From Deltaproteobacteria bacterium (GTDB taxonomy: Bacteria > Desulfobacterota > Binatia > UBA9968): DNA of 8,616 bases. The notes under the pieces are model-generated. The model saw nothing but the letters and a program-made list of their open reading frames with translations. It was not told the origin of the DNA and did no database searches. Positions within the stretch are counted from its first letter, which is position 1. Every line of letters begins with the position of its first letter. The position numbers were made by a program, and so were the translations under genes. Of this stretch, positions 1 to 5,812 are shown piece by piece. The stretch spans positions 1-8,616 of the forward strand of contig JAHFAP010000134.1 of the NCBI GenBank assembly GCA_023250495.1, in the 5' to 3' direction.

Positions 1-1
1 T

Positions 2-274
2 TACAAAACCAACAAGGAGGCGAGCCTCAAGACCATTTCCAGGCTCATGAAGACCGAGGACTCGGAGGCTTTGGAGGAGGCTTACAACGCTTACGCCGTC
101 AAATTCATGGCCCGGGTTCCATACCCGACAGTCAAGGGAGTAGAGGCGATCCTGGATGACCTGGCGAAGACCAATCCGAAGGCCAAGGGCGTCGATCCCC
201 GAAGGTTTATCGAGCCGCGCTTCTTAAAGGAGCTCGAAGAGAGCGGCTTCGTCAGCCAGCTCTACGGCAGATAG
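2..274 (+). CDS. NitT/TauT-type (NMT1/SsuA-like) ABC transporter solute-binding protein, C-terminal fragment cut by window edge
   Basis: Only the last 90 residues are present; the reading frame is open from base 2 and the true start lies to the left of the window. The visible part has the hallmarks of the C-terminal lobe of NMT1/SsuA-like periplasmic binding proteins. It has an alternating helical stretch (EALEEAYNAY), then PYPTVKGVEAILDDLA, then NPKAKGVDPRRFIEPRFLKELEESGF and a short LYGR end. Two other genes here, at 4775-5812 and the remnant at 6721-6904, carry versions of the same tail. The protein should deliver an unknown small solute to an ABC permease, but no permease or ATPase is visible. 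It is co-directional with the catabolic genes that follow 82 bp downstream, so its ligand may be their substrate; that link is inference. The ATG at base 47 is internal and not the real start. Confidence 0.85.
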   Translation, partial: YKTNKEASLKTISRLMKTEDSEALEEAYNAYAVKFMARVPYPTVKGVEAILDDLAKTNPKAKGVDPRRFIEPRFLKELEESGFVSQLYGR

Positions 275-331
275 GGAAGATAGAAGATGGAGGATGGAAG
301 ATGGAAGATCGATTTTCAATCTTCGATCCTC
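275..331. repeat. Five tandem GGAAGAT-type heptamers followed by an inverted copy
   Basis: Directly after the stop codon of the first gene, 275-309 reads as five consecutive 7-bp units: GGAAGAT, AGAAGAT, GGAGGAT, GGAAGAT, GGAAGAT. After a short AT-rich spacer the complementary motif follows (ATCTTC at 319-324 and ATCCTC at 326-331). The purine-rich strand can therefore fold back on it in more than one register. No open reading frame is involved. It could act as a weak transcription terminator or mRNA-stabilising hairpin between the two genes, but there is no T-tract. It may equally be a slippage-prone dispersed repeat. Confidence 0.6.
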
Positions 332-345
332 TGATGGACATGTAG

Positions 346-351
346 CGAGGT
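346..351 (+). promoter_or_regulatory. Ribosome binding site for the heme-oxygenase-like protein
   Basis: GAGGTG lies five bases before the ATG at 357 and is a good Shine-Dalgarno match. It supports that start over any later methionine codon. Confidence 0.6.
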
Positions 352-356
352 GATCC

Positions 357-1130
357 ATGTCAGTCCATACTTTGCTTGGTGAACGCGCGCTGCCGCCAAA
401 GGAATTCTGTCAGCTCCTCATGAGCGAGGTCAAGGAGCGGCATGCGCGGCTGCATCATCCATTTTACTTCGCCCTTTACGACGGCAAGCTCAGCCTGGAC
501 GAGATACGGGTCTGGGCGAAAGAGGCGTGGGGGATTTTTTGCATGAACGTGGCGATCAATACGGCCAAACTTGTCCGCTGCCAGCTCTCCGGCATCCACG
601 ATCCGGAGATCCAGAAGGAGTTTGTGGACATCATCATGTCCGAGGTCGGTTACGAATATTTCCAGGGGAGCCCGCGACCTGTGCCGGGTCACAGAGCCCT
701 TTTCTTACGCTTCGGCGAGGCGATTGGAATCCCAATGGCGGAACTTGAGCGGTGCGAGAGCGAGAACGATTTTCTGCCGACCACTGTGATTGCCCGCACC
801 GCCTGGCTCGATATCGCGCTGAGGAGCGGCAGCATCTTAGAGCAGGTCGCTTCGACCAATTGCTGCAACGAGTATTCCAACCAGCTCACCGGCGGCCGGT
901 TCTTCCGCGCGTTCCAAGAACACTACGGTCTCAAGGAGCGTGACATCGAGTTCTTCGCCGAGCACGGCATCGCCGACACGGAGCACAGCAACGTCGGCTA
1001 TGAGCTAGTGGAGAAGTTCGCGACCACGAAGGAAATGCAAATCAAAGTGCTGAAGGCTTTGAGGAAAGGTTTGGGGATCTGGTGGGCCGTGACCGATGGC
1101 GTGGCGCGGGAGTGCCAGAGGCTCAGGTAG
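357..1130 (+). CDS. Heme-oxygenase-like (TenA/PqqC/CADD-like) putative diiron oxidase
   Basis: The 257-residue all-helical protein fits the TenA/THI-4/PqqC superfamily, in the branch annotated as iron-containing redox enzyme or HDO. Early segments (HPFYFALYDGKLSLDEIRVWAKEAW, residues 34-58) match the usual start of this fold. Candidate metal ligands are E96 or E100, H112 (in GHRALFLRFGEAIG), E172 (in CCNEYSNQL), and the triplet H203, D207, H210 (HGIADTEH). The H-x3-D-x2-H spacing equals the one I recall for the diiron protein CADD, so a metal-dependent oxygenase is favoured over the metal-free PqqC reaction. CADD works in p-aminobenzoate formation and other HDOs do N-oxygenation or oxidative C-C cleavage; the substrate here cannot be read from sequence. 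It is the first of three tightly spaced genes, with 15 nt to the next. Alternatives are a thiaminase II-like TenA or a non-catalytic member, but the full ligand set argues against both. Confidence 0.8.
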   Translation: MSVHTLLGERALPPKEFCQLLMSEVKERHARLHHPFYFALYDGKLSLDEIRVWAKEAWGIFCMNVAINTAKLVRCQLSGIHDPEIQKEFVDIIMSEVGYEYFQGSPRPVPGHRALFLRFGEAIGIPMAELERCESENDFLPTTVIARTAWLDIALRSGSILEQVASTNCCNEYSNQLTGGRFFRAFQEHYGLKERDIEFFAEHGIADTEHSNVGYELVEKFATTKEMQIKVLKALRKGLGIWWAVTDGVARECQRLR

Positions 1131-1145
1131 ATCGCGAGGGCATCC

Positions 1146-1790
1146 ATGATCGAGTTCGAGGGCAAACAGATCCCGACGACGCTGCCGGAGGTGGTCGACC
1201 CCAAGCGCACGATCCTGCTCGTCTGGGATATGCAGAACGACCAGGCCGGGGCATCCTTCAATAAAGATCAGTTTTTGCGAACGACCCCGCCGCTGATTCG
1301 CGCGGCCAAGAAGGCAGACGTCAGGGTCGTTTACACCCAGGCCACGCCCTATCTCTGGAAGGACGAGTCCCCGGCGTTTATCCGCAGGGCGATAAAGGAC
1401 CAGAGCGTCGATCATCCGGGCAAGCTCAAGCCGCGTCGCCTGCGCGAGAGTTTCGGCTGGCAGTTGATCGAGCCGTTCAAGCCAGAAGCGGACGACGTCG
1501 TTTTCGATAAGCGGCGGCCGACGGTGTTTATCGGAACGGAGTTCGAGTCGCTCATGACCAACCGGGGCGCGACCACGGTGGTCATGGTCGGATGCACCAC
1601 GGACGGCGGGGTAGAGGGGACTGTGAGGGACGGCGCCAATCGCGGCTACTTCATGGTCGTGGTTCGGGACTGCGTCGGGACGAGAACCGAGAGCGGACAT
1701 CTCGATGCCCTAAAAAGAATGGAACGCTTCGGTGATATCGTGGACTCGACCGAGCTGATCAAGATCTGGGAGAGCTACGCTACAGGCTGA
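1146..1790 (+). CDS. Isochorismatase-fold (cysteine hydrolase family) protein with Gly at the nucleophile position
   Basis: The 214-residue protein has the isochorismatase-like Rossmann fold: strand ILLVWDMQND with D28, strand VRVVYTQ (59-65), FDKRRPTVFIGTEFESLM with K122 (residues 120-137), then VVMVGCTTDGGVEGTVRDGANRGYFMVVVRDCVG (145-178). D28 and K122 are the first two members of the family triad. The third, usually the Cys in GVTTDVCVEATARDA, aligns with G155; the only nearby Cys, C150, is five residues too early. True isochorismatases (EntB, PhzD) also have Gly there and cleave a vinyl ether, whereas amidases of this family need the Cys. A vinyl-ether or non-amidase hydrolysis is therefore more likely than nicotinamidase, N-carbamoyl or biuret hydrolase activity. 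GAGGG at 1136-1140 is a reasonable ribosome site five bases before the ATG. It is 15 nt downstream of the HDO gene and abuts the dioxygenase gene. Confidence 0.85.
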   Translation: MIEFEGKQIPTTLPEVVDPKRTILLVWDMQNDQAGASFNKDQFLRTTPPLIRAAKKADVRVVYTQATPYLWKDESPAFIRRAIKDQSVDHPGKLKPRRLRESFGWQLIEPFKPEADDVVFDKRRPTVFIGTEFESLMTNRGATTVVMVGCTTDGGVEGTVRDGANRGYFMVVVRDCVGTRTESGHLDALKRMERFGDIVDSTELIKIWESYATG

Positions 1791-2351
1791 GTGGCAATGG
1801 ATTTCCTTTCTACGTACCACCTCAAGCGCTGGGTGGAAGAGAACAAAAATCTTTTCTCGCCCCCGTATAAGACCAACCGCCTTCTCGTCCATCACAAAGA
1901 TTTTCTCGTCATGATATTGCGCGGACCCAACGTCCGGCTCGACTTCCACGTCGATCCGGGAGATGAGTTCTTTTACCAGATCGAGGGTGACATGGAGCTT
2001 CACCTCAAGCCTGCCGGTGAGAAGAGAGAGATCGTCAACATTCGCCAGGGCGAGATCTTTCTCTGCCCCGGTAGTGTTCCGCACTCACCAAGGCGGCCCG
2101 ACAACACTTGGGGCCTCGTCATCGAGCGCACACGAAAGCCGGAGGAGAACGAAGAGTTCGTCTGGTTTTGCGAGAAATGCGACGAGAAGGTTTTGTCCCG
2201 AACCGTCGTTCAAGGCGAGGTCGGCCAGCAGGTAACCAAGGTCTATGAAGCCTTCAATGCCGACCCTGCCATTCGTACCTGCAAATCCTGCGGCTATGTC
2301 TTCCCGACTACTCCGGTGGCCGAGCGGCTCGGCTTTCTCCAGCCGAAGTAG
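1791..2351 (+). CDS. nbaC: 3-hydroxyanthranilate 3,4-dioxygenase (cupin, with rubredoxin-like tail)
   Basis: A 186-residue cupin closely fitting bacterial 3-hydroxyanthranilate 3,4-dioxygenase. This enzyme opens the ring of 3-hydroxyanthranilate to 2-amino-3-carboxymuconate semialdehyde, in tryptophan/kynurenine or nitrobenzoate catabolism. Fe(II) ligands are H53, E59 (HVDPGDEFFYQ) and H98 (VPHSPRRP). Substrate-binding residues of the family are present as R49, R102 and E112. Two CxxC pairs, C127/C130 and C164/C167, form the structural rubredoxin-like iron site found in the bacterial enzymes. Length is normal. The start is either GTG at 1791, directly after the TGA of the preceding gene, or ATG at 1797, two codons later; no ribosome site decides it, and coupling to the upstream gene is likely. 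No ACMS decarboxylase or semialdehyde dehydrogenase is adjacent, so the pathway would have to be completed elsewhere. Family assignment is firm; the exact substrate in this organism is inferred. Confidence 0.92.
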   Translation: MAMDFLSTYHLKRWVEENKNLFSPPYKTNRLLVHHKDFLVMILRGPNVRLDFHVDPGDEFFYQIEGDMELHLKPAGEKREIVNIRQGEIFLCPGSVPHSPRRPDNTWGLVIERTRKPEENEEFVWFCEKCDEKVLSRTVVQGEVGQQVTKVYEAFNADPAIRTCKSCGYVFPTTPVAERLGFLQPK

Positions 2352-2379
2352 GTTACGGTCCCACTTGATCCATGTGCCG

Positions 2380-2524
2380 TCGCCCTTCGACAAGCCTGTC
2401 CTGAGCACCGTTCGTTCCTTCGACAAAGCTCAGGACGAACGGTGAGTCGAAGGGCTCAGGGCGAACGGGGGGCTCCGATACCGAACCCGTTCGTGGTGAG
2501 CTTTGTCGAACCATGAACGGGCTC
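2380..2524. repeat. Cluster of dispersed palindromic (REP-like) repeats with TTCGACAAGCTCA core
   Basis: This stretch between two genes holds four diverged copies, in both orientations, of a unit resembling TTCGACAAGCTCAGGACGAA. They nest as hairpins. CCCTTCGAC (2383-2391) pairs with GTCGAAGGG (2446-2454). Inside it CACCGTTCGT (2407-2416) pairs perfectly with ACGAACGGTG (2435-2444). A separate stem joins CCCGTTCGTGG (2486-2496) to CCATGAACGGG (2511-2521) with one mismatch. Related palindromes occur at 6618-6694. Likely roles are transcription attenuation, 3'-end mRNA protection or simple selfish dispersal. Short open frames here, for example around 2245-2445, are repeat artefacts. With its flanks this accounts for the whole 2352-2579 gap. 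Confidence 0.85.
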
Positions 2525-2579
2525 TTACGCAGTCGGGAGGAGTGGCCGGTCTGTCGCAGCTTTGCTAAGATATTGCGCG

Positions 2580-3602
2580 ATGGAATCCACGTCTGCTCCC
2601 ACGCCTGATCTCGCCAGTCTGACGGATGAAGAGCTCCTCCGGATGCGGATTTGTGACTTGAAGCTTCAAATTTCCGGAACCGAACTTGAGTCGCGCGTAG
2701 AGACCTTCCAGCGCGAAGTGGACGAAAGAGGAGTCGCCTTCAAACCCGTCTGTTACCTCGGGGACGAGTGGTTCTGCCCCGATGGCGCCGCGACCATCGC
2801 CATCCCGTTTTACCTGGCCCATCCTCGACTGAAAAAACTGGAGGAGAAGATGATGATGGAAGTGGAAGGGGGGACGGAAGCGTGGTGCATGGGCCTGCTG
2901 CGCCACGAGATGGGGCACGTGCTGAATCACGCCTATCTGCTGGCGAAAGATCCGGAATGGCAGAAAATTTTCGGACCGCCGTCGCTGGAATATTCCGAGA
3001 GCTTCCGCGCGCGGCCTTACAGCAAGCGATTCGTTCGCCACCTGGATGGCTGGTATGCGCAGAGCCACCCCGAGGAGGACTTTGCCGAAACGGTAGCCAT
3101 CTGGCTTACGCCGGGATTGGATTGGAAGCAGCAGTATCAGGGTTGGAAGGCGCTGGAAAAACTCGAATACGTGGACCGGTTGATGGGCAAGCTCGCCGGT
3201 CAGCGGCCGCTGGTTTTGTCGCGCAGCAAGATGAGCGAGGCCTCGCGGCTCCGATCACGGCTGGAGGCCTACTACAAAAGACGGCGGCGGCTCTACGCGC
3301 AGGATTTTCCCGATTTTTTCGACACCGACCTGCGAAAACTCTTTGCCGACTCTGCCGCCGCCCCTGACGCCGAGCGGGCCGCCGCCTTCTTGAGACGAAC
3401 CGGAAAACCGATACTGAATGCCGTTTCAGCCTGGACCGGCGAGCCCAAGTTCACGGTGAATCGCCTTTTGCGCGCGTTAACCGAGCGCTGCGCCGCATTG
3501 GATTTGAGACTCCGATCGGATTCCGCGGGTCTGGAGATCGCCGTCTACCTGGCGACACTGGCTTCCCATTACCGCTTAACCGGAAAGTTTAAGAAAATAT
3601 AA
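2580..3602 (+). CDS. Putative zinc-binding metallopeptidase (zincin, Peptidase_Mx-like)
   Basis: The 340-residue protein carries the zinc metallopeptidase motif H109-E110-M-G-H113 (RHEMGHVLNHAYLL). About 50 residues later comes SHPEEDFAETVAIWL, where E170 would be the third zinc ligand. This pairing (HExxH then HPxEDxAE) is what I recall from the putative zinc-binding metallopeptidase family PF15887, though the N-terminal zinc ribbon of many members is not evident. No signal peptide or membrane segment is seen, so it is probably cytoplasmic. The C-terminal 120 residues are basic and helical (KRRRRLYAQDF) without a recognised domain. ATG at 2580 is preferred; a TTG six codons earlier at 2562 keeps the frame but lacks a ribosome site. 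A strong GGGAGGAG at 2535-2542 is too far from either. The ATP-grasp gene follows after 13 nt, which suggests one operon and a joint role. The natural substrate is unknown. Confidence 0.75.
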   Translation: MESTSAPTPDLASLTDEELLRMRICDLKLQISGTELESRVETFQREVDERGVAFKPVCYLGDEWFCPDGAATIAIPFYLAHPRLKKLEEKMMMEVEGGTEAWCMGLLRHEMGHVLNHAYLLAKDPEWQKIFGPPSLEYSESFRARPYSKRFVRHLDGWYAQSHPEEDFAETVAIWLTPGLDWKQQYQGWKALEKLEYVDRLMGKLAGQRPLVLSRSKMSEASRLRSRLEAYYKRRRRLYAQDFPDFFDTDLRKLFADSAAAPDAERAAAFLRRTGKPILNAVSAWTGEPKFTVNRLLRALTERCAALDLRLRSDSAGLEIAVYLATLASHYRLTGKFKKI

Positions 3603-3615
3603 AGCTCATAGGATC

Positions 3616-4641
3616 ATGGCCGGCGCGAGGCGAAAATACAAAGTCTTGGTGCTCTTCGATTCGGCGGGGACGCCTCCGGCGGACCAGGACTTCAGTCGCG
3701 AGCTCAAGACCGCAGACTGGGCCGCGGAGGCCCATGTCATCGACGCGCTCAAAAAGCTCGGACACGAGGCGCGAATGATCGGCGTCTATGACGAACCGGG
3801 TCTGATCATCGACGAGGTCAAGGCTCATCCTCCCGATGTAGTCTTCAACCTCACCGAGCATTTTAACGCCCGCTCGGCCTACGATCGCAACGTGGCCGGA
3901 CTTCTGGAGATGATGGATGTTCGCTATACCGGCTCCGGATCTACAGGACTCACGCTTTGCAAAAATAAGGGGATGGCGAAGGAGATTCTCGCCTACCATC
4001 GGATTCGTGTGCCGGACTCTACCGTCTTCCCGCCGGGCTCCACCGTCAGAAGGCCCAAGCGGCTTACGTTCCCTCTTTTCATCAAACCCCTCGAAGAAGA
4101 GGCGTCCTATGGGATTTCGCAGGATTCGTTCGTCGAGAACGATCAGGCCTTCGAAGAACGGGTCCGCTTCATCCACGAGCGGATGAACCAGGAAGCGTTG
4201 GCTGAGGAATATATCGACGGGCGGGAGCTTTACGTCAGCATACTGGGGAACGGTCGCTTACAGGTCTTTCCCTTTCGCGAGGTCATCTTCTCTGAGATTC
4301 CCGAAGGGCGGCCGCGTTTTTCCACTTTTAGGGCTAAGTGGGACGACGCCTATCGGAAGAGATGGGGAATCCAAAACATTTTCGCCGAGGGGCTCCCGAA
4401 TGGGACGGCTCAACGCATCGCCAACATCTGCAAAAAGGTTTACCGGGCGCTGCGGATACGGGGGTACGGCCGGATCGACCTCCGGGTAACGCCCGAAGGG
4501 GAGATTGTGATCCTCGAGGCCAACCCCAATCCCAATCTGGATCGCGACGATGAGTTCGCCCAATCCGCGATGAAGGCGGGGCTTACTTATGAGGCCTTGA
4601 TCCAGCGAATTTTGCGCTTGGCGTTTATGGAGCCGTTTTGA
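3616..4641 (+). CDS. ATP-grasp ligase of the D-alanine-D-alanine ligase type
   Basis: The 341-residue protein has the layout of D-Ala-D-Ala ligase-like ATP-grasp enzymes, which activate a carboxylate as acyl phosphate and join it to an amine. The N-terminal preATP-grasp fold (KVLVLFDSAG; DVVFNLTEHFN at 74-84; RYTGSGSTGLTLCKNK at 103-118) is followed by the ATP-binding part. FPLFIKPLEEEASYGIS has K157. The hinge E197-E198-Y-I is followed by GRELYVSILGN. The Mg-binding end is GYGRIDLRV (D288) and VILEANPNPNLDRDDEF (E301, N303). The usual ligase ending with a PG after N is here NPNPNLDRDDEF, so it is probably not housekeeping Ddl but a paralogue with another substrate. AGGA at 3610-3613 lies two bases before the ATG, a weak and close site. 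Stop-to-start distance from the metallopeptidase gene is 13 nt. Peptide or cell-wall precursor ligation is inferred; the acceptor is unknown. Confidence 0.82.
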   Translation: MAGARRKYKVLVLFDSAGTPPADQDFSRELKTADWAAEAHVIDALKKLGHEARMIGVYDEPGLIIDEVKAHPPDVVFNLTEHFNARSAYDRNVAGLLEMMDVRYTGSGSTGLTLCKNKGMAKEILAYHRIRVPDSTVFPPGSTVRRPKRLTFPLFIKPLEEEASYGISQDSFVENDQAFEERVRFIHERMNQEALAEEYIDGRELYVSILGNGRLQVFPFREVIFSEIPEGRPRFSTFRAKWDDAYRKRWGIQNIFAEGLPNGTAQRIANICKKVYRALRIRGYGRIDLRVTPEGEIVILEANPNPNLDRDDEFAQSAMKAGLTYEALIQRILRLAFMEPF

Positions 4642-4671
4642 TCTGTCGAAAAACTTCCTTCCACATCCTGC

Positions 4672-4769
4672 CTAACGTGTAGACAAGCTCCCTTCCCATC
4701 AGGGTTTTGTCAGGGCCGGTATTGTGTGGTAGTGTCTGCGCCGGTCCGCGAACTCTAACGTGTAGGCAA
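4672..4769. repeat. Direct repeat pair, CTAACGTGTAGRCAA
   Basis: CTAACGTGTAGACAA at 4672-4686 recurs as CTAACGTGTAGGCAA at 4755-4769, one mismatch in 15, 83 bp apart. The copies flank a possible promoter and sit upstream of the solute-binding-protein gene. A regulator operator pair or the scar of a local duplication are both possible. Confidence 0.4.
4707..4735 (+). promoter_or_regulatory. Possible sigma-70 promoter for the solute-binding protein gene
   Basis: TTGTCA at 4707-4712 and TAGTGT at 4730-4735 are separated by exactly 17 bp, in the 133-bp gap before the gene starting at 4775. The -10 match is modest. The direct repeat copies at 4672 and 4755 bracket it, which would suit a regulated promoter. 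No terminator for the preceding ATP-grasp gene is obvious, so read-through is also possible. Confidence 0.4.
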
Positions 4770-4774
4770 AGATC

Positions 4775-5812
4775 ATGGGCAGGAAATTTGGGTTTCTCGC
4801 GAGCGTCTTCGCGCTGTGCCTATGCGCAGCCGCAGCTCAAGCGCAGCCCATTGCTGTCAGGCTCAGCTACAGCGCTCCCAGCGGCTCAAACTCTCCGGCG
4901 TGGCTGGCCAAGGAGCTTGGCCTCTTCGATCGTCACGGGCTTCAGGTCAGCATGATCTACATCGGAGGCGGAACTCGTCCGGTCTCGGTGATGCTGGCAG
5001 GAGAAACCGAGTTTACCATTGTGACCGGTCCGCCGTCTGTGTTGGCGAAGCTGAGCGGGGGAGAGACGGTCATCCTCGCTACTTTTATCAACGGCCTGAC
5101 CACCTCGATCCTCGCTCGCCCGGAGATCCGGCAGCCAAGTGACCTGCGCGGCAAGCGAATGGGAATCAGCCGCTTCGGAGTGATCGGCGACTTCGCCACC
5201 AGGATCGCGCTTAGGCGGTGGGGCCTGACGCCGTTCAAGGACGTGACCATCATCCAGATGGGCGGGCTGCCCGAGGTCTTCGCGGCTTTGAAGTCGGGCG
5301 CGGTGCATGCCGCCGCGTTCTCGCCTCCTCTATCCACCGAGGCCAAACGCCAGGGGATGGTCGAGCTTCTCGACTTCTCTGGAGGCGATATAGAATTCGC
5401 CAACACGGGGCTGGTCGGCACCTCCCGATACGTGAGCCAGCATGCGGACGCCGCCCGCCGGGTCGTGCGCGCGATCGTCGAGGGGATCTGGGCCTTCAAA
5501 GGCAACCGCGAGACCGCGGTCCGCGCCATTGAGAAGTACACCCGCGTGGCGGACCGGAATGTCCTGGAGGAGACGTATCGCATCTACAGAAGGGATCTCA
5601 AGAGCGCCCCGCGGACGACCGACGGAGCGGTGCGCCGGGTTCTGGAGGGATTTATGGATGACGATCCGCGGGCGCGCACGGCGAATCCGGCGGATTTCTA
5701 CAATACGCGCTTCATCGACGAGCTGGAGCAGACAGGATTCATGAAGGAGCTTGCGGCTCGCTCCCCGATGCCCTTCGCTGATGACCCATGTTCGCCGTCA
5801 AGCAACTCTTGA
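4775..5812 (+). CDS. NitT/TauT-type (NMT1/SsuA-like) ABC transporter solute-binding protein
   Basis: A complete 345-residue secreted binding protein. Residues 1-23 form a signal peptide with a hydrophobic core (FLASVFALCLCAAAA) and a likely cleavage after AQA, before Gln24. The mature part has family landmarks: SPAWLAKELGLFDRHGLQVSMIYIGGG (start of lobe 1), LAGETEFTIVTGPPSVLAKLSGGETVIL, DLRGKRMGISRFG, ALRRWGLTPFKDVTIIQMG, FAALKSGAVHAAAFSPP, and the tail DPRARTANPADFYNTRFIDELEQTGFMKEL. It should capture a small organic solute for an ABC importer, but no permease or ATPase gene lies beside it. About 17 residues beyond the normal family end (SPMPFADDPCSPSSNS) overlap the next gene's start by 25 nt, so the two are probably translated together. 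The ligand cannot be predicted from sequence. The start is chosen because it gives a proper signal peptide; the ribosome site is weak. Confidence 0.9.
   Translation: MGRKFGFLASVFALCLCAAAAQAQPIAVRLSYSAPSGSNSPAWLAKELGLFDRHGLQVSMIYIGGGTRPVSVMLAGETEFTIVTGPPSVLAKLSGGETVILATFINGLTTSILARPEIRQPSDLRGKRMGISRFGVIGDFATRIALRRWGLTPFKDVTIIQMGGLPEVFAALKSGAVHAAAFSPPLSTEAKRQGMVELLDFSGGDIEFANTGLVGTSRYVSQHADAARRVVRAIVEGIWAFKGNRETAVRAIEKYTRVADRNVLEETYRIYRRDLKSAPRTTDGAVRRVLEGFMDDDPRARTANPADFYNTRFIDELEQTGFMKELAARSPMPFADDPCSPSSNS

Noticed and set aside
47..274. Separate 75-residue small protein starting at ATG 47
   Set aside because: The frame stays open to the window edge and the upstream codons continue the binding-protein helix, so this is an internal methionine.
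1593..1598. C150 as the catalytic cysteine of the isochorismatase-fold protein
   Set aside because: Alignment of the flanking T-T-D and V-E-x-T-x-R-D residues places the nucleophile at G155; C150 corresponds to the Val of GVTTD.
1005..1700. 231-codon open frame on the minus strand
   Set aside because: It lies wholly opposite the HDO and isochorismatase-fold genes, both with clear motifs. Its arginine- and histidine-rich composition is what a GC-rich antisense frame gives, and no family is recognisable.
2380..2524. Possible CRISPR array
   Set aside because: The repeats are inverted, unequal in length and not separated by regular unique spacers; no cas genes are present.
2543..2569. GTG-started eight-codon leader peptide behind the GGGAGGAG at 2535-2542
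   Set aside because: The ribosome-site-like string is strong, but it is too close to the GTG, and the peptide is short with no regulatory codon run or terminator pairing.
2768..3367. 199-codon plus-strand open frame
   Set aside because: It is a shifted frame inside the metallopeptidase gene, with no motif and no ribosome site.
4721..4738. Resemblance of TGTGGTAGTGTC upstream of the binding-protein gene to the MITE terminal repeat
   Set aside because: Only a few scattered matches without the TGTCCC core or a partner inverted copy; likely chance.
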